Assembly (NCBI GenBank): GCA_965202745.1
Contig: CBDBCB010000021.1
Span: 372,001 to 436,000 of the forward strand
DNA: 64,000 nt
Direction of reading: 5' to 3'
Source: JACKII01 sp965202745
GTDB taxonomy: Bacteria > Pseudomonadota > Alphaproteobacteria > Bin95
This document shows, one piece after another, positions 35,990 to 45,913 of this stretch; within the stretch, counting starts at the first letter, position 1, and each line of letters begins with the position of its first letter. The notes under the pieces are model-generated. The model searched no databases, was not told the DNA's origin, and was given only the letters and a program-made list of their open reading frames with translations. The position numbers and the translations under genes are program-made.

Positions 35990-36610
35990 ATGAGCCAAGC
36001 AGACCGCATTACCTCCACTGAACAGCTAGAAGACTTGTACGGTGCGCCGAGCGGCGGGGCGGTGGCGAAGGAGATCGGCTATATCTCCGACCATTACCGC
36101 GCCTTCATCGATGCCTCGCCGTTCGTCATGCTATCGACCGTCGGTGACGAAGGGACGGACTGCTCGCCCCGCGGCGACCCCGCCGGTTTCGTGCGCGTAG
36201 TGGACAAGCAAACGGTGATGATACCCGACCGCCGCGGCAACAATCGCGTCGATAGTCTGCGCAATATCGTGCGCGACGGGCGCTGCTCTCTGTTGTTCCT
36301 GATCCCCGGCATCGGCGAGACTCTGCGCATCAACGGCCGCGCCCATCTCTCCATTGAGCCTGCTTTGCTGGAGAGCTTCGCCATGGATGGCAAGCTGCCG
36401 CGCTCGGTCGTGGTGGTGTCGGTGGAGCGCGTCTACTTCCAGTGCCAAAAGGCGTTTGCCCGCTCCAACCTCTGGAAGCCGGAGGCCCAGCTACCCCGCA
36501 GCGCGCTGCCCACCACCGGACAGATGATCAAGGCGCTGATCGACGAGCCATTCGATGCCGAGCAGTACGATAAGAACTATCCGCAGCATATGGCGAATAC
36601 AATCTATTGA
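35990..36610 (+). CDS. Pyridoxamine 5'-phosphate oxidase-fold flavin/PPOX family protein
   Basis: A 206-residue split-barrel protein with the sequence YRAFIDASPFVMLSTVGDEG, SPRGDPAGFVRVVD, IPDRRGNNRVDSLRNIV and FLIPGIGETLRINGRA, which matches the group of PNPOx-like proteins of about 200 residues named after MSMEG_1061. These bind FMN or F420; the reaction here is unknown. ATG 35990 is preferred because it precedes the conserved region and has GGGAAA upstream. An in-frame extension to 35858 encodes an improbable hydrophobic leader. Confidence 0.8.
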   Translation: MSQADRITSTEQLEDLYGAPSGGAVAKEIGYISDHYRAFIDASPFVMLSTVGDEGTDCSPRGDPAGFVRVVDKQTVMIPDRRGNNRVDSLRNIVRDGRCSLLFLIPGIGETLRINGRAHLSIEPALLESFAMDGKLPRSVVVVSVERVYFQCQKAFARSNLWKPEAQLPRSALPTTGQMIKALIDEPFDAEQYDKNYPQHMANTIY

Positions 36611-36623
36611 GAGGGGCTTTGGT

Positions 36624-37177
36624 ATGAAGACCGGGTTTTGGCGCTGGCTGATAGGGCCGGTCACAGCCGTTTTTGCCTTGCGTTGACCGCGGTGCCGGCC
36701 GTTGCGGAAGTGCGGGTCGGTTATGAATCAGGCGGCGAGACATTGTTCTCCGTTGCCGTACCGGATAATTGGATCATGGCGGCGGGTGAGAGTTCCGCTG
36801 ACAACCCGGGCCCGCGCATCATCAACTTGAACCCAGAGGAGGACTATTCGATCTGGATTGGCTTTTTTTCACCGGCCGAGGTCAAAACCGTGGCGGAGGC
36901 GGAAGCCTATGTGAAGGGCATGGCGGTGGATATCGTTGATGCGCCCAAGGTTATCCGTACTGGTGACCGCAAGATGGGAAATTTGACGGCCCACTATTTT
37001 TCCGGCCAGGGAACACGGGAAGGGGCGCCCGTTGATTTCACCGTGGGGATCGTGGTCCTCTCCGGCGGACGGGTCGCGATCAGCGTATTCCTCGGTGAGA
37101 ATGGCGCAAGAGAAGCCTATCAGGCAGAGGTCAATGCAATCGCTGCCTCATTCCGGGCAGAGGGAGTGACCAAATGA
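36624..37177 (+). pseudogene. Exported hypothetical protein with frameshift in the signal peptide
   Basis: ATG 36624, after GAGAGGGG, encodes MKTGFWRWLIGPVTAVFAL and then meets a stop. One missing base near 36683 puts the rest of the signal and the mature protein (LTAVPAVAEVRVGYESGG, FSVAVPDNWIMAAGESS, MGNLTAHYFSGQG, AISVFLGENGAREAY) in the next frame. A G added in TTGCG restores a perfect signal peptide. The mature 150 residues resemble small periplasmic proteins of unknown role. The break may be a real mutation or a sequence error. Confidence 0.6.
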
Positions 37178-37428
37178 GCCGGCGATTAACCATGGCGGCC
37201 ATACTGTTGACCTCGGGCCTTGCGCTTGAATCGTGCGCGTCGGGCGGTGGCAGCGCGTCCGTCTATTATGACCCTTATCCGTACCGGACCGGGATTTACT
37301 ATTACCACGACCACACCTACCGGCCGAACAGGCCGCCTCATACACGGCCTCCTAATACACGGCCTCCAAGCCGGCCGCCCGGGCGTCCGACCACTCTGCC
37401 GGCACGTGGTGGCAGGGGACGCCGTTAG
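37174..37428 (+). CDS. Small proline/arginine-rich lipoprotein-like protein
   Basis: An 84-residue protein with a hydrophobic leader (AAILLTSGLALESC) ending in a cysteine that could serve as a lipobox, then a Tyr/Pro-rich part (YYDPYPYRTGIYYYHDHTY) and a repetitive tail of RPP units (PHTRPPNTRPPSRPPGRP). It overlaps the preceding gene by four bases (ATGA), so the two are probably expressed together. The tail repeats are encoded by near-identical 12-15 bp direct repeats. Unknown function, probably envelope associated. Confidence 0.6.
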   Translation: MSRRLTMAAILLTSGLALESCASGGGSASVYYDPYPYRTGIYYYHDHTYRPNRPPHTRPPNTRPPSRPPGRPTTLPARGGRGRR

Positions 37429-38497
37429 CCTCTTGCCGCGTAGGGTGGCAGGCGCGCCTTGCCGGGGAAGCTCGGCAAGAACCACATGATGCGGCCGCGC
37501 AGGCCGGTCCGACTTGCGCCCAAATAGGCGATCAGAAAGCCCAGTGTCAGCAGAACGATGGGGCCGAGCGTAACGCCATCCTCGGTGCCCAGAGCCTGGC
37601 GGGACAGCATCCATACATAGAGGAAGGCTGACACCAGAAACGAACGGCGGTCGATCACCAAGGCCAGCAGGGCAATGGCCAAAATGGCTGCAACCAGCAA
37701 TGCGGATGCAGCCGGAACGTGGCTGTTGAACAGGCTCATGGCGACGGTGTTCACGATGGCACGTGCTGCCAGCACGTGCAGCCAGAACGCACAGGCGGAC
37801 CGGCGCGTCAGGCGGTGAGGATCAGACAGATCGAAGCGCATCGCCAAGGCAAAGCCTGCAAGGCCCAGGTCGAGTGTCACCAGTGGAAACACTGGCCCAC
37901 TGCCGAAGTCAAAAAGGGCTGCCGGGCTAGAAAGCGCGACCATCGTCATGTCGCCATATTTCAGTACGCCGACCGACGTCAGCGCGGCGAGCACGACCAT
38001 CAGGCCAATGGCAAACCAGGCGAACGGCACTTTGAAGCGCCAGTAAAAGACACAGCCTGTCAACGCTGCGAAGGCGAAATAGAGTGCCAGGTCATGCCTT
38101 GGCCGTTCGATGCCTGCAAAGCCAAAGACGGCGAACAGGAACGCGCATACGACCATGAAGCCAGTCAACAGAAAACTGGGCAGCACCATGCGCCGGCGGC
38201 GGGTGAAATATTCCTCACCTGCCCAAGTCAAGGCACCGGCCAGCGCCATAACCCCATACCCTGGACGCCGCTAATGACGGCAAGACCGATCCAGCCAGAC
38301 ATGGCCAGCGCTAGCCCAACGGCAATGAAAACCTCGTTAAAGCCGCGGAACAATTCGAACAGCTCGTCATAGGCGTCCAGTATTTGACGCTCGTTCTGGC
38401 GGTCGGCGGCCAGTGCCAATATGGAGGCTGCCTGCGCCTCGCTGGCATGCCCCGCTGCGACCGCGGCTCGCAGATCGTCTTCATTGAAACTGCGCAC
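37425..38497 (-). pseudogene. DUF2157-like integral membrane protein, frameshifted
   Basis: An N-terminal soluble part (RSFNEDDLRAAVAAGHASEAQAASILALA, in pieces) and the first membrane segment are followed near 38260 by a frame change in a GGGG run. The rest (MALAGALTWAGEEYFTRRRRM, then about eight hydrophobic segments) is in another frame and continues to 37425. GTG 38497 with AAAGGGG upstream is the likely original start. DUF2157 proteins are multi-spanning membrane proteins of unknown role. The homopolymer site means a sequence error is possible. Confidence 0.65.
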
Positions 38498-38685
38498 GTC
38501 GGCCCCTTTGTGGCGTCTGATACCGAGCGTCTGATATAAGCGGGTGGACCATATATGCAACCGGCACGCCGTTTCCGCTTTGCCGCCGGTAGGGCAATGG
38601 GATGCCTATGCTTGATTGCCTTCCGCGCAAAGCAGGATAAGCTGCCGTTCAATACGGAAAATTCGCTGATAACAGGAAACACTCC

Positions 38686-39648
38686 ATGGAATTCCGCAAT
38701 CTGGGCTGCTCCGGCCTGCGCGTGTCGGCCGTCGGCCTCGGCTGTAACAATTTCGGCGGCCCGATCAAGGATCTGGAGCAGACCCGTTCTGTGATCCATG
38801 CCGCGTTCGACGCGGGCATCACGTTGTTCGACACCGCGGACCGTTATGGCGACTTCGGCGGCTCCGAAACGCAGATGGGCCAGGTCCTGGGCACGAACCG
38901 CAAGGACATCGTGCTGGCGACCAAGTTCGGCGGTGCCATGGACAATGGCCCGCGCAAGGGGGCTTCCCGCAAATGGATCATGCAGTCGGTTGAGGACTCA
39001 CTCCGCCGCCTGCAGACCGACTGGATCGACCTCTACCAGTTGCACTTCCCCGACGCGGATACGCCTATCGACGAGACCTTGCGGGCGCTTGATGATTTCG
39101 TGAAACAGGGCAAAGTCCGCTATATCGGCTCCTCCAATCTGCGCCCGTGGGAGATGGTGGAGGCCAGCTTCACTGCTGAACTCAAGAACGTGGCACCCTT
39201 TGTCTCTGCCCAGGAGGAATACAGCATCCTGGTTCGCGATATCGAAGACGACCTGTTGCCGGTCGCCCGCTGCTATGGCTATGGCCTTCTACCCTATTAT
39301 CCATTGGCAAACGGTCTGCTGACGGGCAAGTACAAGCGCGACGTGATGCCGGACGGCCCGCGCCTGACGCTCGACCCGACGAAGAGCGAGAACAAATATA
39401 TCAACGAGGCCAACTGGAACCGGGTGGAAAAGCTGACCGCCTTTGCCGAAGAGCGCGGTCACACCCTTTTGGAACTCGCCTTCGCCTGGCTGCTGGCGGA
39501 GCCGCTGACCTCCAGCGTCATTGCAGGTGCAACCAGGCCGGAGCAGATCCACGCCAACGCCAACGCCAACGCCAACGCCAACGCCGGCGCGGCAAGCTGG
39601 AAGCTCTCAGCGGATGATATGGTAGAGGTTGCAAAAATCATCGCCTGA
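38686..39648 (+). CDS. Aldo/keto reductase
   Basis: A 320-residue NADPH-dependent AKR. The N-terminal TIM-barrel start (LGCSGLRVSAVGLGCNNFGG), the catalytic tetrad neighbourhoods DTADRYGDFGGSE (Asp, Tyr) and VLATKFGG (Lys), the histidine in LYQLHFPD, and the cofactor segment SVIAGATRPEQI are present. The C-terminal part contains a five-fold Ala-Asn repeat, ANANANANANAG. AGGAAA lies 7 bases before the ATG. Substrate unknown; the group includes oxidoreductases similar to the voltage-gated channel beta-subunit family. Confidence 0.9.
   Translation: MEFRNLGCSGLRVSAVGLGCNNFGGPIKDLEQTRSVIHAAFDAGITLFDTADRYGDFGGSETQMGQVLGTNRKDIVLATKFGGAMDNGPRKGASRKWIMQSVEDSLRRLQTDWIDLYQLHFPDADTPIDETLRALDDFVKQGKVRYIGSSNLRPWEMVEASFTAELKNVAPFVSAQEEYSILVRDIEDDLLPVARCYGYGLLPYYPLANGLLTGKYKRDVMPDGPRLTLDPTKSENKYINEANWNRVEKLTAFAEERGHTLLELAFAWLLAEPLTSSVIAGATRPEQIHANANANANANAGAASWKLSADDMVEVAKIIA
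39553..39582 (+). repeat. Five tandem GCCAAC hexamers within the aldo/keto reductase
   Basis: Five exact GCCAAC units encode (AN)5 starting near residue 290, in a loop just after the NADPH-binding segment. Such a hexamer array can change length without breaking the frame. Confidence 0.9.
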
Positions 39649-39767
39649 CATAACGCAGGACCTTATCTATCGGCTACCGTCTGCCTTGCGCGGTAGTCCC
39701 CGCAATAGACAAAGTTCAGGCACCATCGATACGGTGCCGCTGTTACACAGTTTTTCGGGAGAAAACG

Positions 39768-40829
39768 ATGCCAGCCCTCCAGAAACATGACGGCGAGGCC
39801 GCTTGGTACGGTGCTGATCTGGCCAAGACCACCGGCTGGGCGGTCAGCTTCGATGCTGCGCAGGTCGCCGAACTGGAAAGCGCGGCCCGTGCTGTGCTTG
39901 ACCGGGACACGGCCACGCTTACCCATGACGACCTGCCATTGCCAACCTTAGAGCCGGTGCTGGAGCAAGTCCGGCAGGACGTGGTCGGCGGCCGTGGCTT
40001 CGCATTGCTGCGCGGCCTGCCGGTGGACCGTTGGTCGAAAGAGATAACCGCCCGTGCTTATTGGGCGCTCGGCCTGCGTGTCGGGCGGGCCGTGGTGCAG
40101 AACCGGCATGGGCACGTGCTTGGCCATGTGCGCGACATTGGCGGCGATGTGAATGCGCCGACCCAACGCGGCTATCAGTCTGCCGCGAACCTGCCTTTCC
40201 ATACGGATGTCGGAGCCGAGGTGGTTGGCTTGTTTTGTCTGAAGCCTACCAAGTCCGGCGGACGCTCCAGCATTGTCAGCGCGGCCACTATCTGGAACGA
40301 AATCGTCGACCGCCGTCCCGATCTTGCCGAAGTGCTGACCCAGCCTTTTTACCGCGACCGCCGGGGCGACGAGGCGGAAGGCCAGAAGCCCTGGTACGTG
40401 ATGCCGGTGTTCATGCCGACCGACGGGCGCATGGCCGTCGCCTATGTCCACCGGTTCACCGAAAGCGCCCAGCGCTTCGATGAGGTGCCGCGCCTGACGG
40501 ACAAGCAGATTGAGGCAATGGACCTGCTGGACCAGATCGCTAACGAGCCAAAAATCAAGCTGGATATGGATTTTCAGCCTGGCGACATCCAGTTGGTCAA
40601 CAACCTGGTCTTGCTGCATGCCCGCACTGAGTATGAAGATTGGCCGGAGGAGGAGCGCAAGCGCCACCTGTTCCGGCTTTGGCTGACCGTACCGGACGGT
40701 TGGCCGCTACCGGAGCCCTTTTTCGCCCGCTACGGTGCCGACCCGGCGACCGGCAGATCCCAGGGCATCAACCTGCCGCCGGGTGTTGCACCGAACGCAC
40801 CGCTGAAAGCGGGGATGTTGCTGGCCTAA
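39768..40829 (+). CDS. TauD/TfdA-family Fe(II)/2-oxoglutarate-dependent dioxygenase
   Basis: A 353-residue oxygenase. The iron ligands are the HxD pair in LPFHTDVGAEVVGL and the distal histidine in NNLVLLHARTEYED, with the 2-oxoglutarate-binding arginine in KRHLFRLWLTVPDGW. The family includes taurine, gamma-butyrobetaine and related dioxygenases, and the longer C-terminal tail with FARYGADPATGRSQGI is shared by a subgroup of unknown substrate. GGGAGAAAAC precedes the ATG. It is intact, in contrast to the TauD pseudogene at 23.9 kb. Confidence 0.85.
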   Translation: MPALQKHDGEAAWYGADLAKTTGWAVSFDAAQVAELESAARAVLDRDTATLTHDDLPLPTLEPVLEQVRQDVVGGRGFALLRGLPVDRWSKEITARAYWALGLRVGRAVVQNRHGHVLGHVRDIGGDVNAPTQRGYQSAANLPFHTDVGAEVVGLFCLKPTKSGGRSSIVSAATIWNEIVDRRPDLAEVLTQPFYRDRRGDEAEGQKPWYVMPVFMPTDGRMAVAYVHRFTESAQRFDEVPRLTDKQIEAMDLLDQIANEPKIKLDMDFQPGDIQLVNNLVLLHARTEYEDWPEEERKRHLFRLWLTVPDGWPLPEPFFARYGADPATGRSQGINLPPGVAPNAPLKAGMLLA

Positions 40830-41007
40830 ATCTATACCTGCCGTTTCCTCTTTCCCTGAAGCCGTGCAGCGGCATTCAGGGTCCATGTCAGAGGCGATTG
40901 GTCCGCAGCGTCAGGCGCATAGGGTTCGGCGTCTCTGGCATGGGTCCTTATATTCATCAGGACAATGAGTGGGCGGGATTTTTGGTGCCACCCGATATCG
41001 TCAACCC

Positions 41008-42057
41008 CTACACAAACTCGGGCAGGATCTCTTTCTCGAACATCCGCATGTAGTGGATTTGCTTCTCGATCGGCCCCGGCTCGGCGCTGAACCAGATGTT
41101 GGTGCCGCCCGCGTCCGCGATGGCGCTGATGCGTTCAATCCAGTCCTTGGCATTGCCTGCCGGCGCGTCGCGGTCCATGGCGTAATCGGTCAGGCCCAGG
41201 TCTTCCATGCGCTTGGGATTGCGGCCGCCTTGCAGCACGTGGTCGTACAGTTCGTAACCGCCCACATATTCCTGAAATTTGTCGCGGAACTAGCCCGGTA
41301 CGCTCTTGTTATCCAGGCCAAAGCGCATGGAGTGGTTCAGGATCGACGAGACAGAGGCATGAATGCCGTTGATCGCCGCCTCCCGGTCCTCATTCATGGA
41401 CGAGCGGGTGGTGAACCAGACCGGCACGTCTGCCGGGTCGCGGCCCTCGCTCTCCGCCCCGGCTGCGACGCGGGCAAGTGTATCCTTGATGACTTCCGGC
41501 AGCATGCCCGTACCGGCGATGACACCGTCGAAGATGCGGCCACCCAGGTGCAGGGTCTTCGGCCCTTCCGCGCAGAAGGTCATGGGGATTTTCGGCTTCA
41601 CCGTTTCCTTATGCCAGCGCACCCGCTGGGGGCGGCCCTGGTAGGTGGACTCGCCCTTCTCCAGCAACTCGCGCACGCAAGTCACATAATCCTCAATCCG
41701 GGCGCGGGAAGCAGCCTTGTAGCCGATATTGTAGACCGCACTATCACCGCTCGCGATGTCCATGAAGGCCCGGCCTTCGGTCATCGCGTCGATGGAAGCC
41801 AGGAATCCCGCCATGATCTGCGGCTCGCGGGTAATCGGATTGGTCGGGTGAATACCCACTAGCGCGTTCTTCGCCGCCTGGGCCATCAGGGTGGTGCGCA
41901 CATAAGCGTCGCCATGAATGAAGCTGGTGTCGGACGTGCCAATCATCTCCACGCCGCAGCCGTCGGTAACCTTGACAAGCTCTGAGAAGGCCGCGAGGTC
42001 CTTCTGGTAGGGAAAGGTGGAGCCGCTCGATATCAGAACGCCGAACTTCACTTTCAT
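41008..42057 (-). pseudogene. LLM-class flavin-dependent monooxygenase with in-frame TAG
   Basis: A luciferase-like TIM-barrel protein of about 349 codons. It opens MKVKFGVLISSGSTFPYQ, with later family segments EGRAFMDIASGDSAVYNIGY and KIPMTFCAEGPKTLHLGG. TAG at 41290-41292 (codon 256) splits LDNKSVPG from FRDKFQEYVGGYELYDHV, both in the same frame, and the C-terminus WFSAEPGPIEKQIHYMR is preserved. Substrate unknown. Loss is recent because only one lesion is visible. Confidence 0.82.
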
Positions 42058-42243
42058 CGTATTGGGCTTCCTCAAATGGGTTGTTTTGCCCGTGAGGCAA
42101 TGGGAAAGCAGACCATGCTCAACTTAAATCATGACGTAGCCCGGGCTGCTCAGAATTGAAAAGTACGATAGGCTGGACTCAAACAGCCGCTATGATTTCG
42201 CAAAAAATTTGACCGGTACGTCCGGAATGAGGAAACGGCATCG

Positions 42244-43449
42244 ATGACAATTTCAGCGGCAGTCCAACCGGCCAGCGAAACCCGTGTGCTGTCGCTGATC
42301 GGCGTCGGGCACTTTCTCAGTCACTTCTATTTCCTTTGCATCCCGCCGATGCTGCCATTGCTGGCGCGGGAGTTCGAGGTCGGCTTTGCCATGCTGGGCG
42401 CCGCGCTTGCGGGTTATGCCTGGGTAGGCGGTGTGTTGCAGGCGATGGTGGGCGGCTTGATTGACCGCTTCGGTGCTCGCCAAGTACTGGCGGCCGGGCT
42501 GGGGCTGAATGCGGCGGCCATTGCGGCGATAGGGTTGGTCGATGGCTATTGGGGCTTTGCCGTGCTGGCGGTCGCCGCCGGTATTGGCAATGCCGTGTTT
42601 CATCCGGTCGACTATGCCATCATCGCGGCCAAAATCGCGGAAAAGCGGCTGGGACGGGCGTATTCCCTGCATACCTTTTCTGGCTTCTTTGGCGGTGGCG
42701 TCGCGCCTGTCGCCATGATCGGCCTGACGGCGGTGCTCGATTGGCGCATGGCCTTCATCCTGGTTGGGCTGGCCGGTGCCGCCGCGGCGGTGGTCATCGC
42801 GTGCCAAGGCGATGCGCTGGCGGGCGAGGCTCCGCCCCCCAAGGCCGCGCCCGGTGAGGCGAAGTCCAAGTCGGTTTTGCTCTCTGCGCCGGTGCTGCTC
42901 TATCTGATCTTTCTTGCGTTTTACGGGCTTGCGATGGGCGGGGTCGGCAGCCAGGGTGTCGTCGCCATGACCCAGATGGGTCTCGCCTCCGAGGCGAGTG
43001 CAGCGCAGGTGCTCTCCGCCTATCAGTTCGCGATTGCGGCGGGGATTCTCGCGGGCGGCGTTATTGCTGAGCGGTTCCACCATCATGGCCTGATTGCCGC
43101 CGTCTGTCTGTTGACCGCGGCGGCGCTGATGATGCTGCCGCCGATGCTGACGGTAGGTGGCGTCTTGCTGTTCGCTATCTTCATTGGCTCCGGCTTCAGC
43201 TTCGGCGCGGTGCTGCCCGCGCGCGACCTCATGGTTCGGGCGATCACGCCGCCGGGTGCCAGCGGCCGGGTATTCGGCTTCGTCTTTGTCGGCCAGTCGG
43301 TCGGCTCTGGCCTTGCGGGCATTGTGTTTGGCGGTCTGGTCGATGCGGGCGCGGCCTCCCTTGTGTTCCCGGTGGCAGGCGGCCTGTTGGTGCTCGCCGT
43401 TGGTATCACCACGGCAGCGCAGATGGTGACGCCGCCAAAGCAGGCGTAG
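42244..43449 (+). CDS. Major facilitator superfamily transporter
   Basis: A 401-residue inner-membrane protein with about twelve hydrophobic segments. The inter-helix motif between TM2 and TM3 reads GGLIDRFGARQVL, the classical MFS motif A. HFLSHFYFLCIPPMLPLLA near the start is typical of the fosmidomycin-resistance-like group of small-molecule exporters. No substrate can be named. AGGAAAC 9 bases before the ATG is a good ribosome-binding site. Adjacent genes are on the opposite strand. Confidence 0.85.
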   Translation: MTISAAVQPASETRVLSLIGVGHFLSHFYFLCIPPMLPLLAREFEVGFAMLGAALAGYAWVGGVLQAMVGGLIDRFGARQVLAAGLGLNAAAIAAIGLVDGYWGFAVLAVAAGIGNAVFHPVDYAIIAAKIAEKRLGRAYSLHTFSGFFGGGVAPVAMIGLTAVLDWRMAFILVGLAGAAAAVVIACQGDALAGEAPPPKAAPGEAKSKSVLLSAPVLLYLIFLAFYGLAMGGVGSQGVVAMTQMGLASEASAAQVLSAYQFAIAAGILAGGVIAERFHHHGLIAAVCLLTAAALMMLPPMLTVGGVLLFAIFIGSGFSFGAVLPARDLMVRAITPPGASGRVFGFVFVGQSVGSGLAGIVFGGLVDAGAASLVFPVAGGLLVLAVGITTAAQMVTPPKQA

Positions 43450-43454
43450 AGCAC

Positions 43455-43488
43455 AAAAAAGCCCCGGAAACCGCGAGGGCTCCGGGGC
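43455..43488 (-). terminator. Rho-independent terminator of the alcohol dehydrogenase gene
   Basis: On the minus strand TCCGGGGC... folds as GCCCCGGA/TCCGGGGC (8 bp) followed by six T residues, 23 bp after the alcohol dehydrogenase stop. In the opposite direction there is no T-run, so it mainly serves the minus-strand gene. Confidence 0.75.
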
Positions 43489-43511
43489 GGGAAATGCGTA
43501 GAGGCGCGTGT

Positions 43512-44651
43512 TTATGCGGTGCCGTGCGGCACCAGCACCTGACGAACCGTGGCGTTGCTCTGTAGCTTGTCGAAGGCAGCGTTGACTTCCTCGAAGCCGA
43601 TGGTGCGGTCGACCAGCCGGTCCACGGGCAGGCGGCCCTGGCGGTACAGGTCGATGAAGCGCGGGATATCCCGTACCGGCACGCAGGAACCCATATAGGA
43701 ACCCCGGATCGATTTCTCCTGGGAAACGAGATTGCTCTGGTTGAAGGAGAAGTTCGCAGCGCTGGGCGAAAGACCCGCGGTCACGACACTGCCGCCATAG
43801 CGGGTGACGTTGTAGGCGGTCTCCATCGCCTTGATCGTGCCGGCCAGGTCAAAGGCGAAGTCCACGCCGCCATTGGTGATGTCGCGCACCTGTTCCACAT
43901 GGTTCGGGTCGGTTGCGTTCACGGTGTGGGTCGCGCCCAGCTGTCGGGCGAGGCCCAGCTTCTCGTCCGACAGGTCGATGGCGACGATCTTCTCCGCGCC
44001 GCCGACGACTGCGCCGAGTAGACCGGAAAGGCCGACTCCGCCCAGGCCGACAATGGCGACCGAGTCGCCCGTGCGGATGCGGGCCGTGTTGATGACCGCG
44101 CCCGCGCCCGTCATGACCGCGCAGCCGAACAGCGCCGCCTCATGCAGGGGCAGGTCGTTGTCCACCTTCACGATGGAGCCACGGTCTAGCACGCCGTACT
44201 CGGCATAGCAGGAAACGCCGGTGTGGTGCGCCAGCTCGTTACCGTCCAGATCGCGCAAGCGGGAGCCGCCGCCCATCAGATGGCCTTGAGCCTTGGTCGC
44301 GGCACCCAGTTCGCAGACCTGCGGGCGGCCTTCCAGGCAACGGCGGCAGCGGCCGCAGGAGGGGGAGAACTGGAACACCACATGGTCGCCCGGCTTCACG
44401 TCCTTGACGCCCGGCCCGCATTCGACGATCTCGCCCGCGCCCTCATGGCCCATGACCACAGGCGTGGCGCGCGGACGGTCCGCATTGATTACCGAGAGGT
44501 CGGAGTGGCAGATGCCGCCGCCGCCCATCTTCACCAGCACCTCGCCATGCTCGGGAGGCAGCAGTTCCACCTCTTCGATGGAGAGGGGCTTCGAGTCGGC
44601 AAAGGGTTGCGGCGCATTAAACTGGCGCAGCACGGCGGCTTTCATTCGCAT
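43512..44651 (-). CDS. Zinc-dependent alcohol dehydrogenase (class III-like)
   Basis: A 379-residue MDR alcohol dehydrogenase. Catalytic zinc residues are in GGGICHSDLS and GHEGAGEIVECG, and the structural zinc cysteines appear as PSCGRCRRCLEGRPQVC. The NAD-binding loop is VAIVGLGGVGLSGLLGAV. The likely start is ATG 44651 (MRMKAAVLRQF) with GAGGAA upstream. Class III-like members act on S-hydroxymethyl-glutathione or on aryl and alkyl alcohols, and the size here is close to the AdhC group. It has its own terminator. Confidence 0.9.
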   Translation of the reverse strand: MRMKAAVLRQFNAPQPFADSKPLSIEEVELLPPEHGEVLVKMGGGGICHSDLSVINADRPRATPVVMGHEGAGEIVECGPGVKDVKPGDHVVFQFSPSCGRCRRCLEGRPQVCELGAATKAQGHLMGGGSRLRDLDGNELAHHTGVSCYAEYGVLDRGSIVKVDNDLPLHEAALFGCAVMTGAGAVINTARIRTGDSVAIVGLGGVGLSGLLGAVVGGAEKIVAIDLSDEKLGLARQLGATHTVNATDPNHVEQVRDITNGGVDFAFDLAGTIKAMETAYNVTRYGGSVVTAGLSPSAANFSFNQSNLVSQEKSIRGSYMGSCVPVRDIPRFIDLYRQGRLPVDRLVDRTIGFEEVNAAFDKLQSNATVRQVLVPHGTA

Positions 44652-44734
44652 AGGGGCGTTCCTCGGTGTCATGGTTCGATACTGGGAGGCAAGTATATCC
44701 GCCCGCCGCAATTGGTCCAGGGCAGCGGACGCGG

Positions 44735-45910
44735 CTAACCGGCAGACATGACCTCAACCGTATGGCGGGCGATCATCAGTTCCTCGTCGGTGGGAATGAC
44801 ATAGGCAGCCTTGGCACTCTCCGCCGTGGTGATCAATGGCCCGCCTGCCTCGTTCGCGGCTGTATCCAGTACAAATCCGAACCAGCTGAGCTTCTCCAGC
44901 ACCGCCGCCCGCACCCCAGGGGAATGCTCGCCGATCCCTGCGGTAAATATCATTCCGTCCAGCCCGCCCATACTACCTGCCAGGCCCATGGTCTGTTTCG
45001 CGATCTGGTGGACGAACACCTCGATGGCGAGTTTTGCCCTTTCTTCGGTACTGGCTTCCAGCGCGCGCATGTCGTTGCTGATGCCGGAAAGGCCCTTCAA
45101 CCCACTTTCCCGGTAAAGCAGGTTCGAGACCTGATCCACCGTCATGCTCTCATGCTGTATCAGATAGAGCAACGCGCCGGGATCGATCTGGCCTGTACGG
45201 GTGCCCATCGGCAGGCCGTCCAGCGCGCTCAGATCCATGGTCGTGTCTACGCTCTTACACCGATCCAGCGCACACAGGCTCGCGCCGCTGTCGAGATGCG
45301 CCACCACCACCTTGCACTGTGCGAGACCGGGGACGACCTCCGGCAGGCGGCTTGCGATGTACTCATAGGAAAGGCCGTGAAATCCGTACCACCGCACGCT
45401 CTGTTGGTAGTAGCGGTAGGGCAGGGCGAAGCAGTCCACGTGCTGTGCGTGTCCGCAGTGAAAGGCGGTGTCGTAGCAGGCGACCTGCGCCAGCCCCGGC
45501 CGCGCGGCCTGGATTGCGCGTATCGGTGCAATGTTCACCGGCTCATGTAGGGGTGCCAGTGGTACTAACGCCTCGAATGCCTCCATTAGGCTGCTCGTGA
45601 TTTTCTCCGGAGCGGCGTGGTCGGGACCGCCATGCACCACCCGGTGCCCACACGCCAAAAGTTTTGCTGATCCCAGATTGGCTTCAATCCAATCCAGCAC
45701 CCACCCAATCGGATTGTCGATGCTGGGATCCAGCATTTCATTGGCTATTTGCCCGCCGTCCGGGCCTTGGGCATGGAAGTGCGGCGCAGTGCCGATGCCC
45801 TCCAACTCCCCATGCCAGGCGAGAGTAAGGCCCGTGCCATTCAACGGGTAGAGCGATAGTTTAATACTCGAAGAACCAGCGTTCAGTACCAGGACTGCAT
45901 CATCTGTCAT
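44735..45910 (-). CDS. ackA: Acetate/propionate kinase
   Basis: A 391-residue ASKHA-fold kinase that interconverts acyl phosphate and carboxylate with ATP. NAGSSSIKLSLY near the start is the phosphate-binding signature, GHRVVHGG and FHGLSYEYIASRLP carry catalytic residues, and GIGEHSPGVRAAVL is the C-terminal adenosine segment. It lies three bases after the pta-like pseudogene, so the two formed a phosphotransacetylase-kinase operon. With pta broken, acetyl phosphate must be made by another enzyme or the pathway is dead. Confidence 0.92.
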   Translation of the reverse strand: MTDDAVLVLNAGSSSIKLSLYPLNGTGLTLAWHGELEGIGTAPHFHAQGPDGGQIANEMLDPSIDNPIGWVLDWIEANLGSAKLLACGHRVVHGGPDHAAPEKITSSLMEAFEALVPLAPLHEPVNIAPIRAIQAARPGLAQVACYDTAFHCGHAQHVDCFALPYRYYQQSVRWYGFHGLSYEYIASRLPEVVPGLAQCKVVVAHLDSGASLCALDRCKSVDTTMDLSALDGLPMGTRTGQIDPGALLYLIQHESMTVDQVSNLLYRESGLKGLSGISNDMRALEASTEERAKLAIEVFVHQIAKQTMGLAGSMGGLDGMIFTAGIGEHSPGVRAAVLEKLSWFGFVLDTAANEAGGPLITTAESAKAAYVIPTDEELMIARHTVEVMSAG

Positions 45911-45913
45911 GGC

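Noticed and set aside
37321..37400. Short direct repeats in the lipoprotein gene as a CRISPR array
   Set aside because: The repeats are in-frame coding units (RPP) without spacers of regular length, and no cas genes are present.
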